Of a DNA stretch of 64,000 bases, positions 53,881 to 64,000 are shown one piece after another (the first letter of the stretch is position 1; the number at the start of each line of letters is the position of its first letter). Source of the stretch: Adiantum capillus-veneris. Taxonomy: Eukaryota; Streptophyta; Polypodiopsida; Polypodiales; Pteridaceae. Location: assembly GCA_014529385.2 (NCBI GenBank), contig CM043958.1:149986793-150050792 (forward strand). The letters are read 5' to 3'. The notes under the pieces were generated by a model. It was not told the DNA's origin, searched no databases, and saw only the letters and a list, made by a program, of their open reading frames with translations. The position numbers were made by a program, and so were the translations under genes.

Positions 53881-54720
53881 GACAGAACGCCACTAATTTC
53901 TTATCCACTTGCATCAGCTTGAGCAGGTTCATTCCAAGTAAACACTTTAGCCTTCTTAAGCGTATTAGTCAATAAAGATGTAATCTTAGTGTAGCCTTAA
54001 ATATATAGATACCATCCTGTCAAACCAAGAAAGCCACGTACTTCTCTACTGATTTGGATGTAGGTCAAGCTATAAAAACCTTGATCTTACTTGGGCCAGT
54101 AGAAACACCATCCTAGATACAATAAATCCCAAATATTCCACCTTGTCAGTGAAGAAGGTGCATTTGCTACGTTTGGCATGAAGTTGATTTTGACGGAAAA
54201 TTTCAAGTACTTTCGACACATGTTATTTGTGTTATTCTCTGTTTCTTGAGTAAACTAGGATATCATCAAAGAAGAGAAGAACAAAATTATCAAGATGCTC
54301 TTGAAACACTCGATCATGAGAGACGATTAAAAGTTGCAGGAGCATTAGTAAGTCCAAAAGGCTTAACTATAAATTCATAATGTCCAAAATGAGTATTAAA
54401 TCCTATCTTTGGTATGTCCTCCTCCTTGATTCGGATTTGGTGATACCCTGACTTAAGATCAATTTTTGTGAAGATAGAAGCTCCATGTAATCGGTCAAGC
54501 AATTCATCAATCCTTGGTATTGCATACTTATTCTTGACTGTCATCTGGTTCAATCCATGATAATCAATACAAAGACGTAGAGTGCCATCCTTATTTTGAT
54601 TAAAGAGAACAAGAATACTCCATGGAGAAACCCTGGGTCAAATGAAGTCTTGTTCAAGAATTTGAGTTAATTGCTCCTTGAGTTTCGTTGATTTAGGTAT
54701 TGATAGTTTGTAGGGTCGAC
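53881..54720 (-). pseudogene. G4 reverse transcriptase
   Basis: Frame 54553-54314: [40 protein letters not shown] (first Asp) and [17 protein letters not shown]. The active site FFDDIL is in another frame at about 54280-54255, followed by FRQNQLHAKRSKCTFFTDKV and VEYLGF. Downstream it is heavily interrupted. Confidence 0.88.
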
Positions 54721-54799
54721 GGGTAGCTGGTTGAGCACTTAGAGTAAGTTGTATTGCATGATCAACATCACGCTTGGGTGGTAACTGTGAAAGTTCTTT

Positions 54800-55330
54800 G
54801 GGAAATACACCATCAAATTTTTGTTATCCATTCGGGTTCAGGTGAATCTATCTTCTTCTCCTTAGGATTAAGCTTTACTACATAAATCCTTTCATTTTTC
54901 CTATGACTCTTCATAAGTTTAGTAAATTTCACTAGTCTGAGCTTAGGATTTCCCCATTTTCCAGTAACTATAACCCTAGAGTATTGGTCATTTTCAAAAG
55001 TCAATGAAGCATCTTTACAATGTATGTGAGCATCATTGGCTTTAAGCCAAACCATTCCTAGAATTCCATCGTAGATTCCTATGGGTAAGACTCTAAAGTT
55101 TGCTGAAGTATTATGACCACCTAAAAAACATCCAAGTTACCCATTGAAGTAAAAGATCTAACCTTTCTACCCGTAGCTAATTCTACTGTAAGGTCTATAT
55201 CAGGATGTTCAAGCCAAATGAGGTTTCTGATGCACTTAGGAGATATGAAAGAATGTGTACTCCCTAATCAATCAATAAGGTAAAATGGTTACCTTGATAC
55301 TCCACTAGGGTCTGATTATCGAAAATTGTT
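54800..55330 (-). pseudogene. G4 protease region, catalytic triplet hit by a 1-base loss
   Basis: Near 55275-55245 the minus strand reads ATTGATTAGGGAGTACACAT, equivalent to D-S-G-S-T-H with one base missing after GAT. Later text HPDIDLTVELATGRKV and IYDGILGMVWLKANDAHIHC (about 55085-55010) fit the gypsy protease end (ILGMxWL). The frame 55055-54813 is the linker to RT. Confidence 0.8.
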
Positions 55331-55333
55331 CAT

Positions 55334-55774
55334 TCACTCCCTGATGTTCAATTGCAGCATGAACATACGCGTTTGTCCGATTTCCTTCACCTCTAGCTCC
55401 TTGAGCTCTATTAACTTGAGGTCTTCCTTGAGGTCTTTGATTTCCTCCTCCTCCTGGACGAGGTTGATGGTTAACATTTTCATTGTTTTTATTGTTGATA
55501 GGCGGTCTATTCCAAACAAAAGAAGGATTGCTTGGTCTAAAATTCCCCTGGTTTTGAGGTTGTCTCTGGTTTTGGTTAAAGTTTTGTTGATTGAAGTTCC
55601 TATGAATTGCGGATGGTCTGGGTCAAAATTTCCAAAATTCCAATTTGGATTGAAGTTTTTATGTTCATAATTGTCCACCAATTCTGTGAAGCTTGAATTG
55701 TTAAATGGACAGTCCCTGGATTGATGACCAGGATTAAAACAAGTGTAGCACAAATGATCATGTCTGGCCTTCAT
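55334..55774 (-). pseudogene. G4 gag C-terminus with zinc knuckle
   Basis: Frame 55774-55334 begins MKARHDHLCYTCFNPGHQ and completes CX2CX4HX4C with SRDC. The following Asn/Phe-rich text changes frame near 55620 into a Lys/Glu-rich shadow. A basic QN-rich gag tail (RPSAIHRNFNQQNFNQNQ-like) is seen in the alternate frame. Confidence 0.85.
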
Positions 55775-55789
55775 ATGTAATAAGCTCTC

Positions 55790-56483
55790 TCTTCTTTGTT
55801 GTGGATTTCTACACCTTTATTCCTCCTCGGGATGAGGCCTTTTGATTTCACGAACAGGAACATGTTCTAGTTTCCTCTTTTTGGTAGTAGATAACTCTAT
55901 TTCAATGGGTTTTCTTGCATCAAGGACATGTGCAAAATTAGTAAGACGAAAACTCTGGAGTCTAGTCTTCATAGGATTATGCAACCCTGACACAAATTGA
56001 GCTACCTTGACCTCTTGAGTCATCCCTATTGGAGCATACTTGACAAGGGTAAAAAAATGTTGAAAGTATGATTCCAGATCTCTAGCTCCTTGAGTACAGT
56101 CAAGAAACTCATTCATACGGTTTGAATGATAGACTTTGTTCTGATAGTTCTTCTTGAGCTGGGTTTTAAGGTAATCCCAAGTTACAACATTAGGATCAAC
56201 ATTGTTTTCTGTGCAATGGGTCTCTCCACCGCTTGGCTGTTTTCTCTCATTTGAACTTAGCGATGATAGCTTTGTTCACTATTGATGAATGAGCCAAATC
56301 AAAGTAGTCACCCATACGCTCAATCCAATCTTCAAGAACTTTGTCTACATCTTTGTCTTCCCCGCTAAAATTTTGAGGTTGAGACTTGTGAAGCATAGCA
56401 TCGATGTCTCTATCAATGATGGTGTATTGAGGAACAAACGGCCCATTTTCATTAGCAGCAATCGCATTTCCTCTAGGAGGCAT
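55790..56483 (-). pseudogene. G4 gag, N-terminal and capsid domain
   Basis: ATG at 56483 starts MPPRGNAIAANENGPF. FSGEDKDVDKVLEDWIERM leads into the retrotransposon gag domain. After a frame change, MNEFLDCTQGARDLESYF, YAPIGMTQEVKVAQFVSGL and NPMKTRLQSF follow (56116-55817). This is the standard gypsy gag layout. Confidence 0.88.
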
Positions 56484-56939
56484 GGTAACTTACTACACCA
56501 TATCAACCAAGGTCACACTTAGTAAAATATTCTAATCCGCTTGAAGTCCTTAAATCAAATAGAAGAAACAATTGAAGATAAGATGAGAGAGAAATAGGAG
56601 AAAGAATAACGAATAAATTAATCCAATTTCTATATCACAAAACTTTGGGTCTCCGAAAAGGCTACAAAGTGTCTTGAAAGTTTCTAATAAATCCTAATGG
56701 CTTTGACATAATGCACCTGGTAATATCCATTGTGACATCCTTCCACCAATGGGGCATAGTTGTCCCATTCCTCGAGTATATTGGATGGGCGATCTTAATA
56801 ATCGTTTTTGATCTTTGGTTGAAACATTTTTTCATTGGTGTGTGAGTCATGCCATTGTTGAGTAAGGGATTTTTTCGTTACAAGTACCCCCATATCGGTG
56901 TGAAAAATCACCTTCTTGTACCCAAAGCAATCATTGAAG

Positions 56940-57560
56940 TAAGTAGATTGTTTTAGAAATCTGTTGTGTCCCATCCAACTAAGTTGTGTATATTTGTACA
57001 ATCTGCAAGGCATTGAGGTCTATTGTAGGCATTGTATAAAACCTTTACATGGCGAGGATTGTGGATTAGTGAATTTTTAAATAAGTCAAAGAACAACTTC
57101 CAAGGTACCAGGTTAAAGGAATGTTGGTCGTTTTTTTTGCATTGACGACCCCATACATTAAACATAACAATGTCAAAGCATCCCGTAGTCATTACTAAAG
57201 AAAGTATGTTTCTGGCCACCCATGTTTCCTTTGTCTGTCTTAGGGTAAGTTCATAAGCATTTATGTACAATATTTGATTTAGTGATAACAATCTCCTTTC
57301 CCAACTTGGATCGTATCCACTCTATACTTCCAACATGCAAGGATTTATGCTCAAGTGGTCTAAACTTGAGGTTCCCTGCAGTAGTGTAATGATACCAAGC
57401 TTGGAATGTATTAGGTACAATAAAATCCGTAAACATCAACCTTTTCTTCTCTTCCCTATTATGCGTGGTAGTGACAAGCCTTTGCACTTCCAGTCTAGTT
57501 TAGAAATCCTCCTCCACCATAAGGCAGGAGAGTATATCTGCCCATATCCCTCGAGGTAAG
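56940..57560 (-). pseudogene. Extra ORF of G4, second copy of an unknown domain
   Basis: Minus-strand frames 57487-57251 and 57291-56953 read VPNTFQAWYHYTTAGNLKF, KLGKEIVITKSNIVHKCL, then FFDLFKNSLIHNPRHVKVLY and NAYNRPQCLADCTNI. The pattern NTxxAWxxY, then about 350 bases later NPxxVxV and YxxPxCxxD, is also found in 57860-58540. No known retroelement domain matches. The function is unknown. Confidence 0.55.
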
Positions 57561-57859
57561 ATGTCATTCATCTACACACACACCCCATCACTCAAGTTAG
57601 TTAAAATGATAAAACCAAGACTCAAAGTCAAATATTATATCCTCAAAACAATATGTGCTACATCAAAACCGAATTTTTATAACCGCAAAAGACCAAAAAA
57701 GTACATAGTGTTTCTAGGGAGATACATAGATATGAAAGGGTCTTATGAACCAATTCTTGGTTCTTACAACCGAGGTCCTACCCCTATATTTATTCACATC
57801 TTGAGTATCAAAGTTTAGCACCTCAACTTGTGCATTGAAATTCACATCTTCCTTTTCGT

Positions 57860-58540
57860 ACTATTCCTCTCCTTGTGATACATCCGTGGGTGGTAATCCA
57901 TTAAAGTAGTTTACATGAGCGTGCCATTCATTTACATCACCTCTATAGAAATATCTACTCGAGTTCACTGCCATTGGTTGTGCTTGGACAAAGTCACTAA
58001 TGCACCTTGGCTTCTCGTAGTCATCAAAGGTAACAATAACATTGTGAGGATTGTATTTGAAACTAGGTCCATAGACTCTATTGAACCAATCCTCGTGTAC
58101 ATAATAGAATCGGTTTCCCCATTTGATTTCTTCCATACTCTGATTATGACCTTCACACAAAAGCCGTATCTTTGGTTTAGCATAAGGGACTTCTTACTAA
58201 GTATGAGTTCTCGACTTGGTATGTCTAGATGAGAACATAGGTTAAGGAAAAGAACATATCCTTGCACTTTAACATCACCTTCTTGGATCTTTTCCTTTAC
58301 CCAAAGCTATGGATTGGTCCTAAACCTATTAGGCACTTGTGTTCGATGTTCAAGCTGAGCTTCAACATATAACTCCCATGCTACGTAAGTGTTCGATACA
58401 AGGTAGTCTCTAGTCTCCTTTGAAACTTGAACCACTTCAATTCCCTAGTGGAGACTATATCTAGTCACATAATTGAAAAAGACTCTTTGTGCAAAGTCAC
58501 TCGAGAGTTCATCTAGACAATTTAGAAGATCCATCTTAAA
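57860..58540 (-). pseudogene. Extra ORF of G4, first copy of an unknown domain
   Basis: Minus strand: CLDELSSDFAQRVFFNYVTR (about 58520-58460), VSNTYVAWELYVEAQLEHRT (about 58410-58350), SKKSLMLNQRYGFCVKVIIR (58200-58140, frame 58267-57965), then FYYVHEDWFNRVYGPSFKYN, NPHNVIVTFDDYEKPRCISD and FYRGDVNEWHAHVNYFNGLP (frame 58160-57861). Stops and frame changes are few compared with the gag-pol of the same element. Product unknown; see the paired copy at 56940-57560. Confidence 0.55.
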
Positions 58541-58699
58541 ACAAGACAAGGAGAGAGAAAACTTAGCACACATGTGATCCAAAATAGAGTCTATGCTTCT
58601 TTTATTCATCAAAATTTGATTTTTATGAATTCATTACAATATTATGGGTATCTTGGAGCTAATTTTCTAAATAATCTTTTAGCTCTCATTATAGGGTAT

Positions 58700-59146
58700 T
58701 CTCTTAAACCTCCTGGACACAACAACATGGTCTGTAGTTATCTTCTAGTTTCTCTTTTCCTATGACAACTGCAAGAGCTTCAAAGTTCTTAGCAACTTTG
58801 GCAATCCTTAGCATTTGGGAGCACATTGCCAAGTAGTAGAACATGTATTCTAAGCCTAACCATTCCTTAGTTGAAGTAGTCTCAGGTTGGCAAACCATTC
58901 TCTTGGAGTGTCATCAATATAGATGAAGAATTGGCGGAAGGTTTATTGATGACGGGTAAGGTAACTGTATTCAACACTCTTCCAACAAGTTGTGCTTCCT
59001 GGCATGCCAACAACTTTGGTACCAATTTCTAAGTAAAAGAGTTCCCGTTCATCCCTGGACAACCGTGTCGCCATGTTGTTGAACTGCACTATCACCAAAA
59101 CCTCATTCCCTTGGCTAAAGCATTTAGACGTCACTCTCAGAGCCAT
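58700..59146 (-). pseudogene. Extra ORF of G4, N-terminal part
   Basis: The minus-strand ATG at 59146 opens MALRVTSKCFSQGNEVLVIV and RLSRDERELFYLEIGTKVVG (to 58943). Another frame gives EWLGLEYMFYYLAMCSQMLR and KNFEALAVVIGKEKLEDNY (58898-58704). It begins about 230 bases inside the primer site, so this could be the start of a separate protein encoded ahead of gag. No family recognised. Confidence 0.45.
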
Positions 59147-59373
59147 TTTTTACTACAAAACAAACATTCAAAGAAATTACAATGCCATTGTTGAACACTT
59201 CAACCATTGTACCACAACTCAACCAAATCAAAGAATTACCACCAACCAATGTCACTTATAGATGCATCATGAATACAATATCCTTTCTCAAACAACATGC
59301 CTAAATGCGTGCACGATGCATAACTAATCCGACTAGTATTAGGCTTTAGGATATCCCCATAACCTTAAGCATT

Positions 59374-59386
59374 GGCTCTGATGCCA
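59374..59386 (-). promoter_or_regulatory. G4 primer binding site
   Basis: Minus strand TGGCATCAGAGCC, complementary to an initiator-Met tRNA 3' end with one change, two bases inside the LTR boundary. It fixes the orientation of G4. Confidence 0.88.
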
Positions 59387-59655
59387 GGTAGGAGACACCT
59401 CTCCCCGGGGGTCTATGCACAAAATATACAATTTACACCTTTATACAATTTTCAATATACATCAGAGTTGCGGAAGCGTGTGCATAGGGAAGGAGCTCTC
59501 AATGCCCGACAAAGCATGGAGTTTAGGCCATGATCTGGACTGCATTTAGAGGCACCTAGCGACTAGTGCTACCCCTGAATGGGTGTTATGAATGAAAGAG
59601 TACTCAAGAAAAATATAACATTATGGAGGGTGAATATATGTGTAGACTGCGTTGC

Positions 59656-59658
<3 letters not shown>

Positions 59659-59708
<50 letters not shown>
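59659..59708 (+). repeat. (AG)n microsatellite
   Basis: About 50 bases of AG repeat inside the part of the G4 right LTR that has no left counterpart. Confidence 0.95.
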
Positions 59709-59712
<4 letters not shown>

Positions 59713-61902
59713 AGTGGAGGGTGAAATAGAGTACACAGAGATATGAGGAAATGACAACAGAGAACTTTAAATGCCCCACCAAGTGAAATAGGTGACCATG
59801 TATTAATGCAATGACAAAAATCTGGGTATACAATACCATCAAGAAGTTTACGACAAAATAAGTAGCAAAGCATCGGACCCTGTGTAGGACCAGTCCACCC
59901 ATTCACATATGCTCTACTATAGAGAGAATTTCACTTCGTCAGAGTGATCTAGAACACCTCCAATGTACCTGAGCCAGACATAAGATGAGGCCGCTTTGCC
60001 TCCCTCCATGAACCCAAGCTCTGAAAGGATCCCAAGTACCAGTAGGTGGTAGGGTATCAACACCAACCATACCAGTTTAGGCACTACGCCTCTTCAATGC
60101 CCAATACCGGGTGTTTAGGCAAAGCCAAGGAAAAATTCCCGATGCGTTAGTTGTGTAGGTCATTCAACCCCCGACGCACTAACTGTGTAGATAAGCCTAA
60201 CAAAAAGAAGAAGACCTAGGCAAAAACCCTGATCCAGCAAAGCCCCAGGTCAACGACCCTTTAGTCTAATTCTAAGCAATATAGGTGATCCTAGTCTTTT
60301 AGTGACACTACCATGAGAAACATAACACATGAGTCGAATCAGAATAGCACTTTCCATATGCACAAACAATCCTTTTCCAAGAAGTTAGATTGTATAGGGT
60401 CTCTACCCTTACACGTCTACAATAAACCATCCAGATCACTTCATGATCCAATCTCAAACCCATAAATCATAATCCAATCACATCACATGGGTGAGCACTC
60501 CACCCAAACTTGGGTAAGGCACGAGCAATCCTACATAACCACTTTAGAACATAACATGGCTCTGCATAACCACATCCAAAAAAATTAACCATGAGACACA
60601 CCAGCCTCCACCATAAAATCACAACCATAATCCATTGAGGGAATCTCAGACCTTGACCACAATTCATAATCACACTGAACCAACTCCCACACTTGGAGTT
60701 TGACTTATACCCCTACAGCCAATTGGAGTTCATACACATATGACTCTTAAGACAAGATTCTTTCATGCATAAAAAGAGTTTGACCAACAACTAATCATGA
60801 TATAAAAATACAATTTTGACAACATCCAACCATGCAAAGTTGATGCATCACATCTGCACTTCACCTCCCTAGCACATAGAGCTATTTTTGACCTGGAAAG
60901 GTGGAAGGCAATCATAACCATGCACATGAGGCATCCACATCAATCCATAAGTTTCAATAAATCATATGATAACATTCCATCACCATAAACATGATGCAAA
61001 AGAGCTCCTACCTTTAGGTTAACCATAAACCATAACTTCACACATACGCAAAAAACAACTTTTCACCATTTTTTGGAGCATGCATAACATGCAAATGAAA
61101 TTATTTGATCTCAAACCAATGCATCAAGATTTGATCCATAATATAGACTAGCACTCTATCACATCTCTCTACTTATATAGTACTTACACAACAAATGGTA
61201 ACCCAAAAAGAAAGCCACTTTAATCATATCTACCTATGCGGTTCAGGTTGCCTAACCATATACCATCACATAAGTTTATGGGCATCTAATAGTTGAAATC
61301 AACTCACCAAAACAGACCATAAATCATACATAAACAGCTCGGTTAACCCATGACATCATATGGTAGCACCCCTACAAGTGAAGGTAAAACCGATTATGGA
61401 ACGATTAATAACTCGCATTTTCGAGGTGATAATGGAGACCTAAATACATTCATCATCAAGTTTCATCAAGATTTTCAACTGGTTAAGTGGGATTGCCCAT
61501 TTGGTGAATCTATATAGTTGTTCTCCAAGGAGCCTGGAGCCAAAAGATTTGGTTGTGCATTGGGCAGCAAGCTGTTTTTTTTTAGCTCGTACGTTATTTT
61601 CACATGACACCTAAGAGATAAAATGTTCTAAATGATGTGTGTTATTTGTGGTATAAAGGGTTTAGGCTGATTTATAACGGTTTTGTGAATTATGACCAAA
61701 AGAGTATTTCTACCGCTTCTATGACGTGAAACGAAAAGCGCTTTGTATGCACACACGTGATCATAAACGCATCATGTGCATAAATCAGCATGTTAAACAT
61801 GATGAAATAATCATGGAAAACTTCACACGTACTCGGTTAATCCATACATACACTCGTATGCGAAAAGCAATCACCGATAGGGTAACTACTCAGAAAAACG
61901 AC

Positions 61903-61904
<2 letters not shown>

Positions 61905-61959
<55 letters not shown>
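61905..61959 (+). repeat. (AG)n microsatellite in the G4 right LTR
   Basis: Homologous in position to the run at 50771-50846 but shorter, so the two LTRs have changed in repeat number since insertion. Confidence 0.95.
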
Positions 61960-61963
<4 letters not shown>

Positions 61964-63176
61964 GATGGCTATGGAGTTTAGAGCTTCTCACCGTGCTTTA
62001 GAATCAACTAGGGACTGTCGAAAGGCTTCTTACTTTGCCGCAAGAGAGCGGTGATGAGAGCTACGTAGAGGTATCCGCCACAAGAGCTTTCGGAGAGCGC
62101 GTATATCGTGAAATGAGAGAGGAGATAGTAAGCAAGTAGAGAGAGAATATCCTTCTTCTTTTTCTTCTTCCCGAGAGAGAAGAGCTTATGGAGATGGTAA
62201 TTAAGAGCTTGCACCACTCCCTATAATAGACATGTATAGCCTTGCAGTAGTAGAGGCAACAAACAACACTGAAAACTGAGCACTAACTAGCAATTTATAG
62301 GCAAGTGCAATCGGCTGGAGTGAGTCCCAAGCAGAAAACTAGCGCTAGTTTTTGAGCCAGGGATAGCTGCAAGCTTTTGGGAGCTTTGCTAAAAACATGC
62401 CTTTGCTTTTGGTGGTCAACTTTCCCACTTACCATTCAATTTTTACAGCAAAATTGGCCAATTAAACAGTATCCGGCCAACTAATGGAACCTTAGCTAGA
62501 CTATGCCACACCGTAATGTCCCAACATAATTATGACTTTCCTGTCCTGTCCTGGCGTCACATTTACAGTACCGCTTTTTCTAAAAATAATTTTTGTAAAA
62601 ATCTCGTTTGATTCCATTTTTACTTTGGGTGATCATTTTTAAATCCGATGGAGATTAAAATTAATATTTTTATGTTTAGGTCATCCTAAAAAGCACATTG
62701 CTTTTCAAAAACACCGAAAGGAATGAAAAGCAAAAAATAGCGTCAAAAGCAAGAAAAAAGTAAAATTTTCTAAAATTGAACTACGAGTTCCCCTCGTCCA
62801 CTGAAATAAGAAAGCGGACTCAGTTTTCACTAAAAAGCACTAAAAATCATGAAAAGCTAAAAATAGTGTGAAAAGCACTCAAAAAGCAGATTTTTACAAA
62901 ATTGAACCATAGCTTTCCCGAAAGAGATAGATCAAGGATCCTACCTTGCTTTTTGCAAAAGAGCACCTAAAAGCATAAAAAAGCTAAAAATAGTGATTTT
63001 TTCCAAAACTGAACCAAACGTCCATCCAACCTAGTGGAACATGGAAACGGCCTTGCTTTTTACTTTAGAACCTTACAATATTGCGAATCAAGCATCTTAA
63101 ATCAAAACTTTACAAAATAGATATTGAAAGCTATTTTGTTATTTTTAAAAGAGACCCAAAAATTGAGGATCTTACA

Positions 63177-63316
63177 TCTATGTGTGTCATTGGTAGTATT
63201 AATATGCTTATGTGCTTACAATGACACTCTCCTTCCCACACTCTATCCAAGTGATGTATTAAGCTTAAAAGCACTTTAGCTAGAAAATAAAACCAAATCA
63301 ATTACACTAGCTTTTA
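63177..63316. other. Sequence between G4 and the CACTA element
   Basis: It starts with TCTAT, the presumed G4 TSD. No gene seen. It ends in TTA (63314-63316), the possible 3-bp TSD of the CACTA element. Confidence 0.5.
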
Positions 63317-63340
63317 CACTACAAGAGGCTATTCATATTA

Positions 63341-63434
63341 GCGACGCTCAAAAAAAAAATTCCCGGCGTCGCTATGAGCGTCACAAATTTACAAAGAAAT
63401 TTGCGACGCTTATAGCGACGCTCATAGCGACGCC
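63341..63434. repeat. Subterminal GCGACGC/GCGTCGC repeats of the CACTA element
   Basis: At least five copies of AGCGACGC[TC] or its complement lie within about 95 bases of the terminus, with GAGCGTC half-copies between. TGCGACGCTTATAGCGACGC is a tandem pair. Confidence 0.85.
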
Positions 63435-63466
63435 GGCTGGGCTAAAAAAATAACCGAGCGCGCCCA

Positions 63467-63495
63467 AAAACTCAGATCTCAGATCTGAGTTTTTC
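63467..63495. repeat. Short inverted repeat AAAACTCAGATCT / AGATCTGAGTTTTT
   Basis: AAAAACTCAGATCT (63467-63480) is followed by CAGATCTGAGTTTTT (63481-63495), giving a near-perfect palindrome inside the CACTA terminal region. Confidence 0.8.
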
Positions 63496-63519
63496 GGCGC
63501 CCTCAAGCAAGGAGCAGGT

Positions 63520-63523
63520 AACG

Positions 63524-63570
<47 letters not shown>

Positions 63571-63760
63571 CTCCACACACACACACACACACACACACGA
63601 GGAGAGGAAGGAGAGCCAGGTATGCTCCTTCCCTCTCCTCATTCTCATGTTCCCTTCCCCTCTTTCTCTCTCCCTCTCTCTCTCTCTCTCTCACACACAC
63701 ACATACACACACACACATAGTGTTTTTGAGAGAGAGAGAGAGAGAGTACAAACAAAAACA
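63520..63760 (+). repeat. Cluster of (CT)n, (CA)n and (AG)n microsatellites
   Basis: (CT)n at about 63527-63565, (AC)n at about 63575-63598, (CT)n at 63661-63690, (AC)n at 63690-63718, (AG)n at 63728-63747. The open frames across them on both strands are artefacts of the repeats. Confidence 0.93.
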
Positions 63761-63802
63761 AAAACGCACACACACATACATAAACAAAGAATGCACACAC
63801 AC

Positions 63803-63985
63803 ATTGAGAGAGGAAAAGAGAGAGAGAGCATGCATAAACAAAAAACGCACGCATTGAGAGAGGAAAAGAGAGAGAGAACATGCATAAACAAAAAACGCAC
63901 ACATTGAGAGAGGAAAAGAGAGAGAAAACATGCATACGATCCAAAAAAACGCACACACATTGAGAGAGAAAGAGAGAGAAACTAA
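63803..63985 (+). repeat. 50-bp minisatellite, about 3.5 copies
   Basis: ATTGAGAGAGGAAAAGAGAG recurs at 63803, 63853 and 63903, with a degraded copy at 63959 (spacing 50, 50, 56). Each copy contains ACATGCATAAACAAAAAACG or a variant. Confidence 0.92.
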
Positions 63986-64000
63986 TTTAACGTCGTAGGA

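Larger units (their letters stand above)
48895..63176 (-). mobile_element. G4: large chromodomain Ty3/gypsy element (Tekay/Del-like), antisense
   Basis: Direct repeats of more than 3 kb (48895-52074 and 59389-63176) flank a minus-strand interior. From right to left the order is primer site (59386-59374), an extra coding region (59146-56940), gag (56483-55790), zinc knuckle, protease, RT, RNase H, integrase, chromodomain-like tail, purine tract and 3' LTR. Length about 14.3 kb. The right flank after the LTR is TCTAT; the matching left copy was not found because the left LTR has lost its outer end. MPPRG gag start, long LTRs and the C-terminal module suggest the Tekay/Del lineage (inference). 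Confidence 0.88.
59389..63176 (-). repeat. G4 5' LTR (right), about 3.79 kb
   Basis: Minus strand starts TGTAAGATCCTCAATTTTTG at 63176 and ends at TCTCCTA next to the primer site; the expected terminal CA is TA here. It aligns with the left LTR from about 60065 to 63176, and 59389-60064 is present only in this copy. (AG)n runs at about 59659-59708 and 61905-61959. Confidence 0.85.
63317..64000. mobile_element. CACTA (En/Spm-type) transposon, one terminus; continues past the window
   Basis: It begins CACTACAAGAGGC, the hallmark terminal inverted repeat of plant CACTA elements. A subterminal block follows with GCGACGC in both orientations (63341, 63365 inverted, 63403, 63415, 63427). Such subterminal repeats bind the transposase in this family (established for En/Spm and relatives). 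No transposase is within the window. Confidence 0.85.

Noticed and set aside
63503-63958. Frames of up to 151 codons on the minus strand (Cys/Val and Arg/Glu repeats)
   Set aside because: They are produced by GA, CT and CA microsatellites and a minisatellite.
1-64000. tRNA, rRNA or other structural RNA genes
   Set aside because: None seen. The only tRNA-like stretches are the 12-14 base primer sites of the retrotransposons.

Overview
This is a plant nuclear genome window made almost entirely of transposable elements nested inside one another. The evidence is Ty1/copia and Ty3/gypsy LTR retrotransposons with initiator-Met tRNA primer sites, a CACTA-type DNA transposon end, long GA/CT and GT microsatellites, short GT-AG introns in decayed genes and a plant-like histone H3 pseudogene. 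No intact host gene is visible. The density of nested insertions suggests a vascular plant with a large, repeat-rich genome. The species cannot be told from the sequence. Most ends below were fixed by matching TG...CA termini and 5-bp target site duplications (TSDs).

Layout. (1) 1-8913 is a three-layer copia stack. An antisense Copia-A copy (A3, 5' half, 7075-8913) is interrupted by a sense copy of the same family (A1, before 1 to 7074). A1 is split at its RNase H by the nearly intact Copia-B (729-6463, TSD GAGTA). (2) 8914-9638 holds a decayed coding trace, and 9639-10535 a broken histone H3 pseudogene. (3) 10545-13740 holds two tandem fold-back (hairpin) units. The second is split by a 2.46-kb non-autonomous LTR element (11191-13650, TSD ATTTT). 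(4) 13740-19900 is mostly unclassified. It has a decayed minus-strand gene with a recognisable 78-bp intron (about 14050-15690), clusters of short palindromes and a CT microsatellite.

(5) 20.4-30.5 kb is an old minus-strand Ty3/gypsy element (G3). Its RNase H is cut by another minus-strand gypsy (G2, 22590-26875, TSD GTGAT on the plus strand) that has lost its middle. (6) 30581-47650 is a plus-strand gypsy (G1, TSD CCACA) of the same family as G2. Two elements sit in G1: Copia-A copy A2 in gag (33856-39017, TSD GAAGG) and a 4.6-kb element X (39177-43799, TSD GTCGA) that carries about 12 copies of a 152-bp AT-rich tandem repeat. (7) 47656-48600 is a decayed minus-strand gene-like segment. (8) About 48895-63176 is a minus-strand chromodomain gypsy (G4) with LTRs over 3 kb. 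Between its primer site and gag it has an unusual 2.6-kb extra coding region that contains a duplicated unknown protein domain. (9) From 63317 to the window end is the terminus of a CACTA transposon, with subterminal GCGACGC repeats, microsatellites and a 50-bp minisatellite.

Relative ages follow from nesting: G3 is older than G2; G1 is older than A2 and X; A3 is older than A1, which is older than Copia-B. All coding regions carry stops or frameshifts. Copia-B is the least damaged, with three in-frame stops and no frameshift. The strongest candidates for something undescribed are the extra two-domain ORF region of G4, the 152-bp array in X, and a 20-bp palindrome repeated four times at 17.7-18.8 kb.
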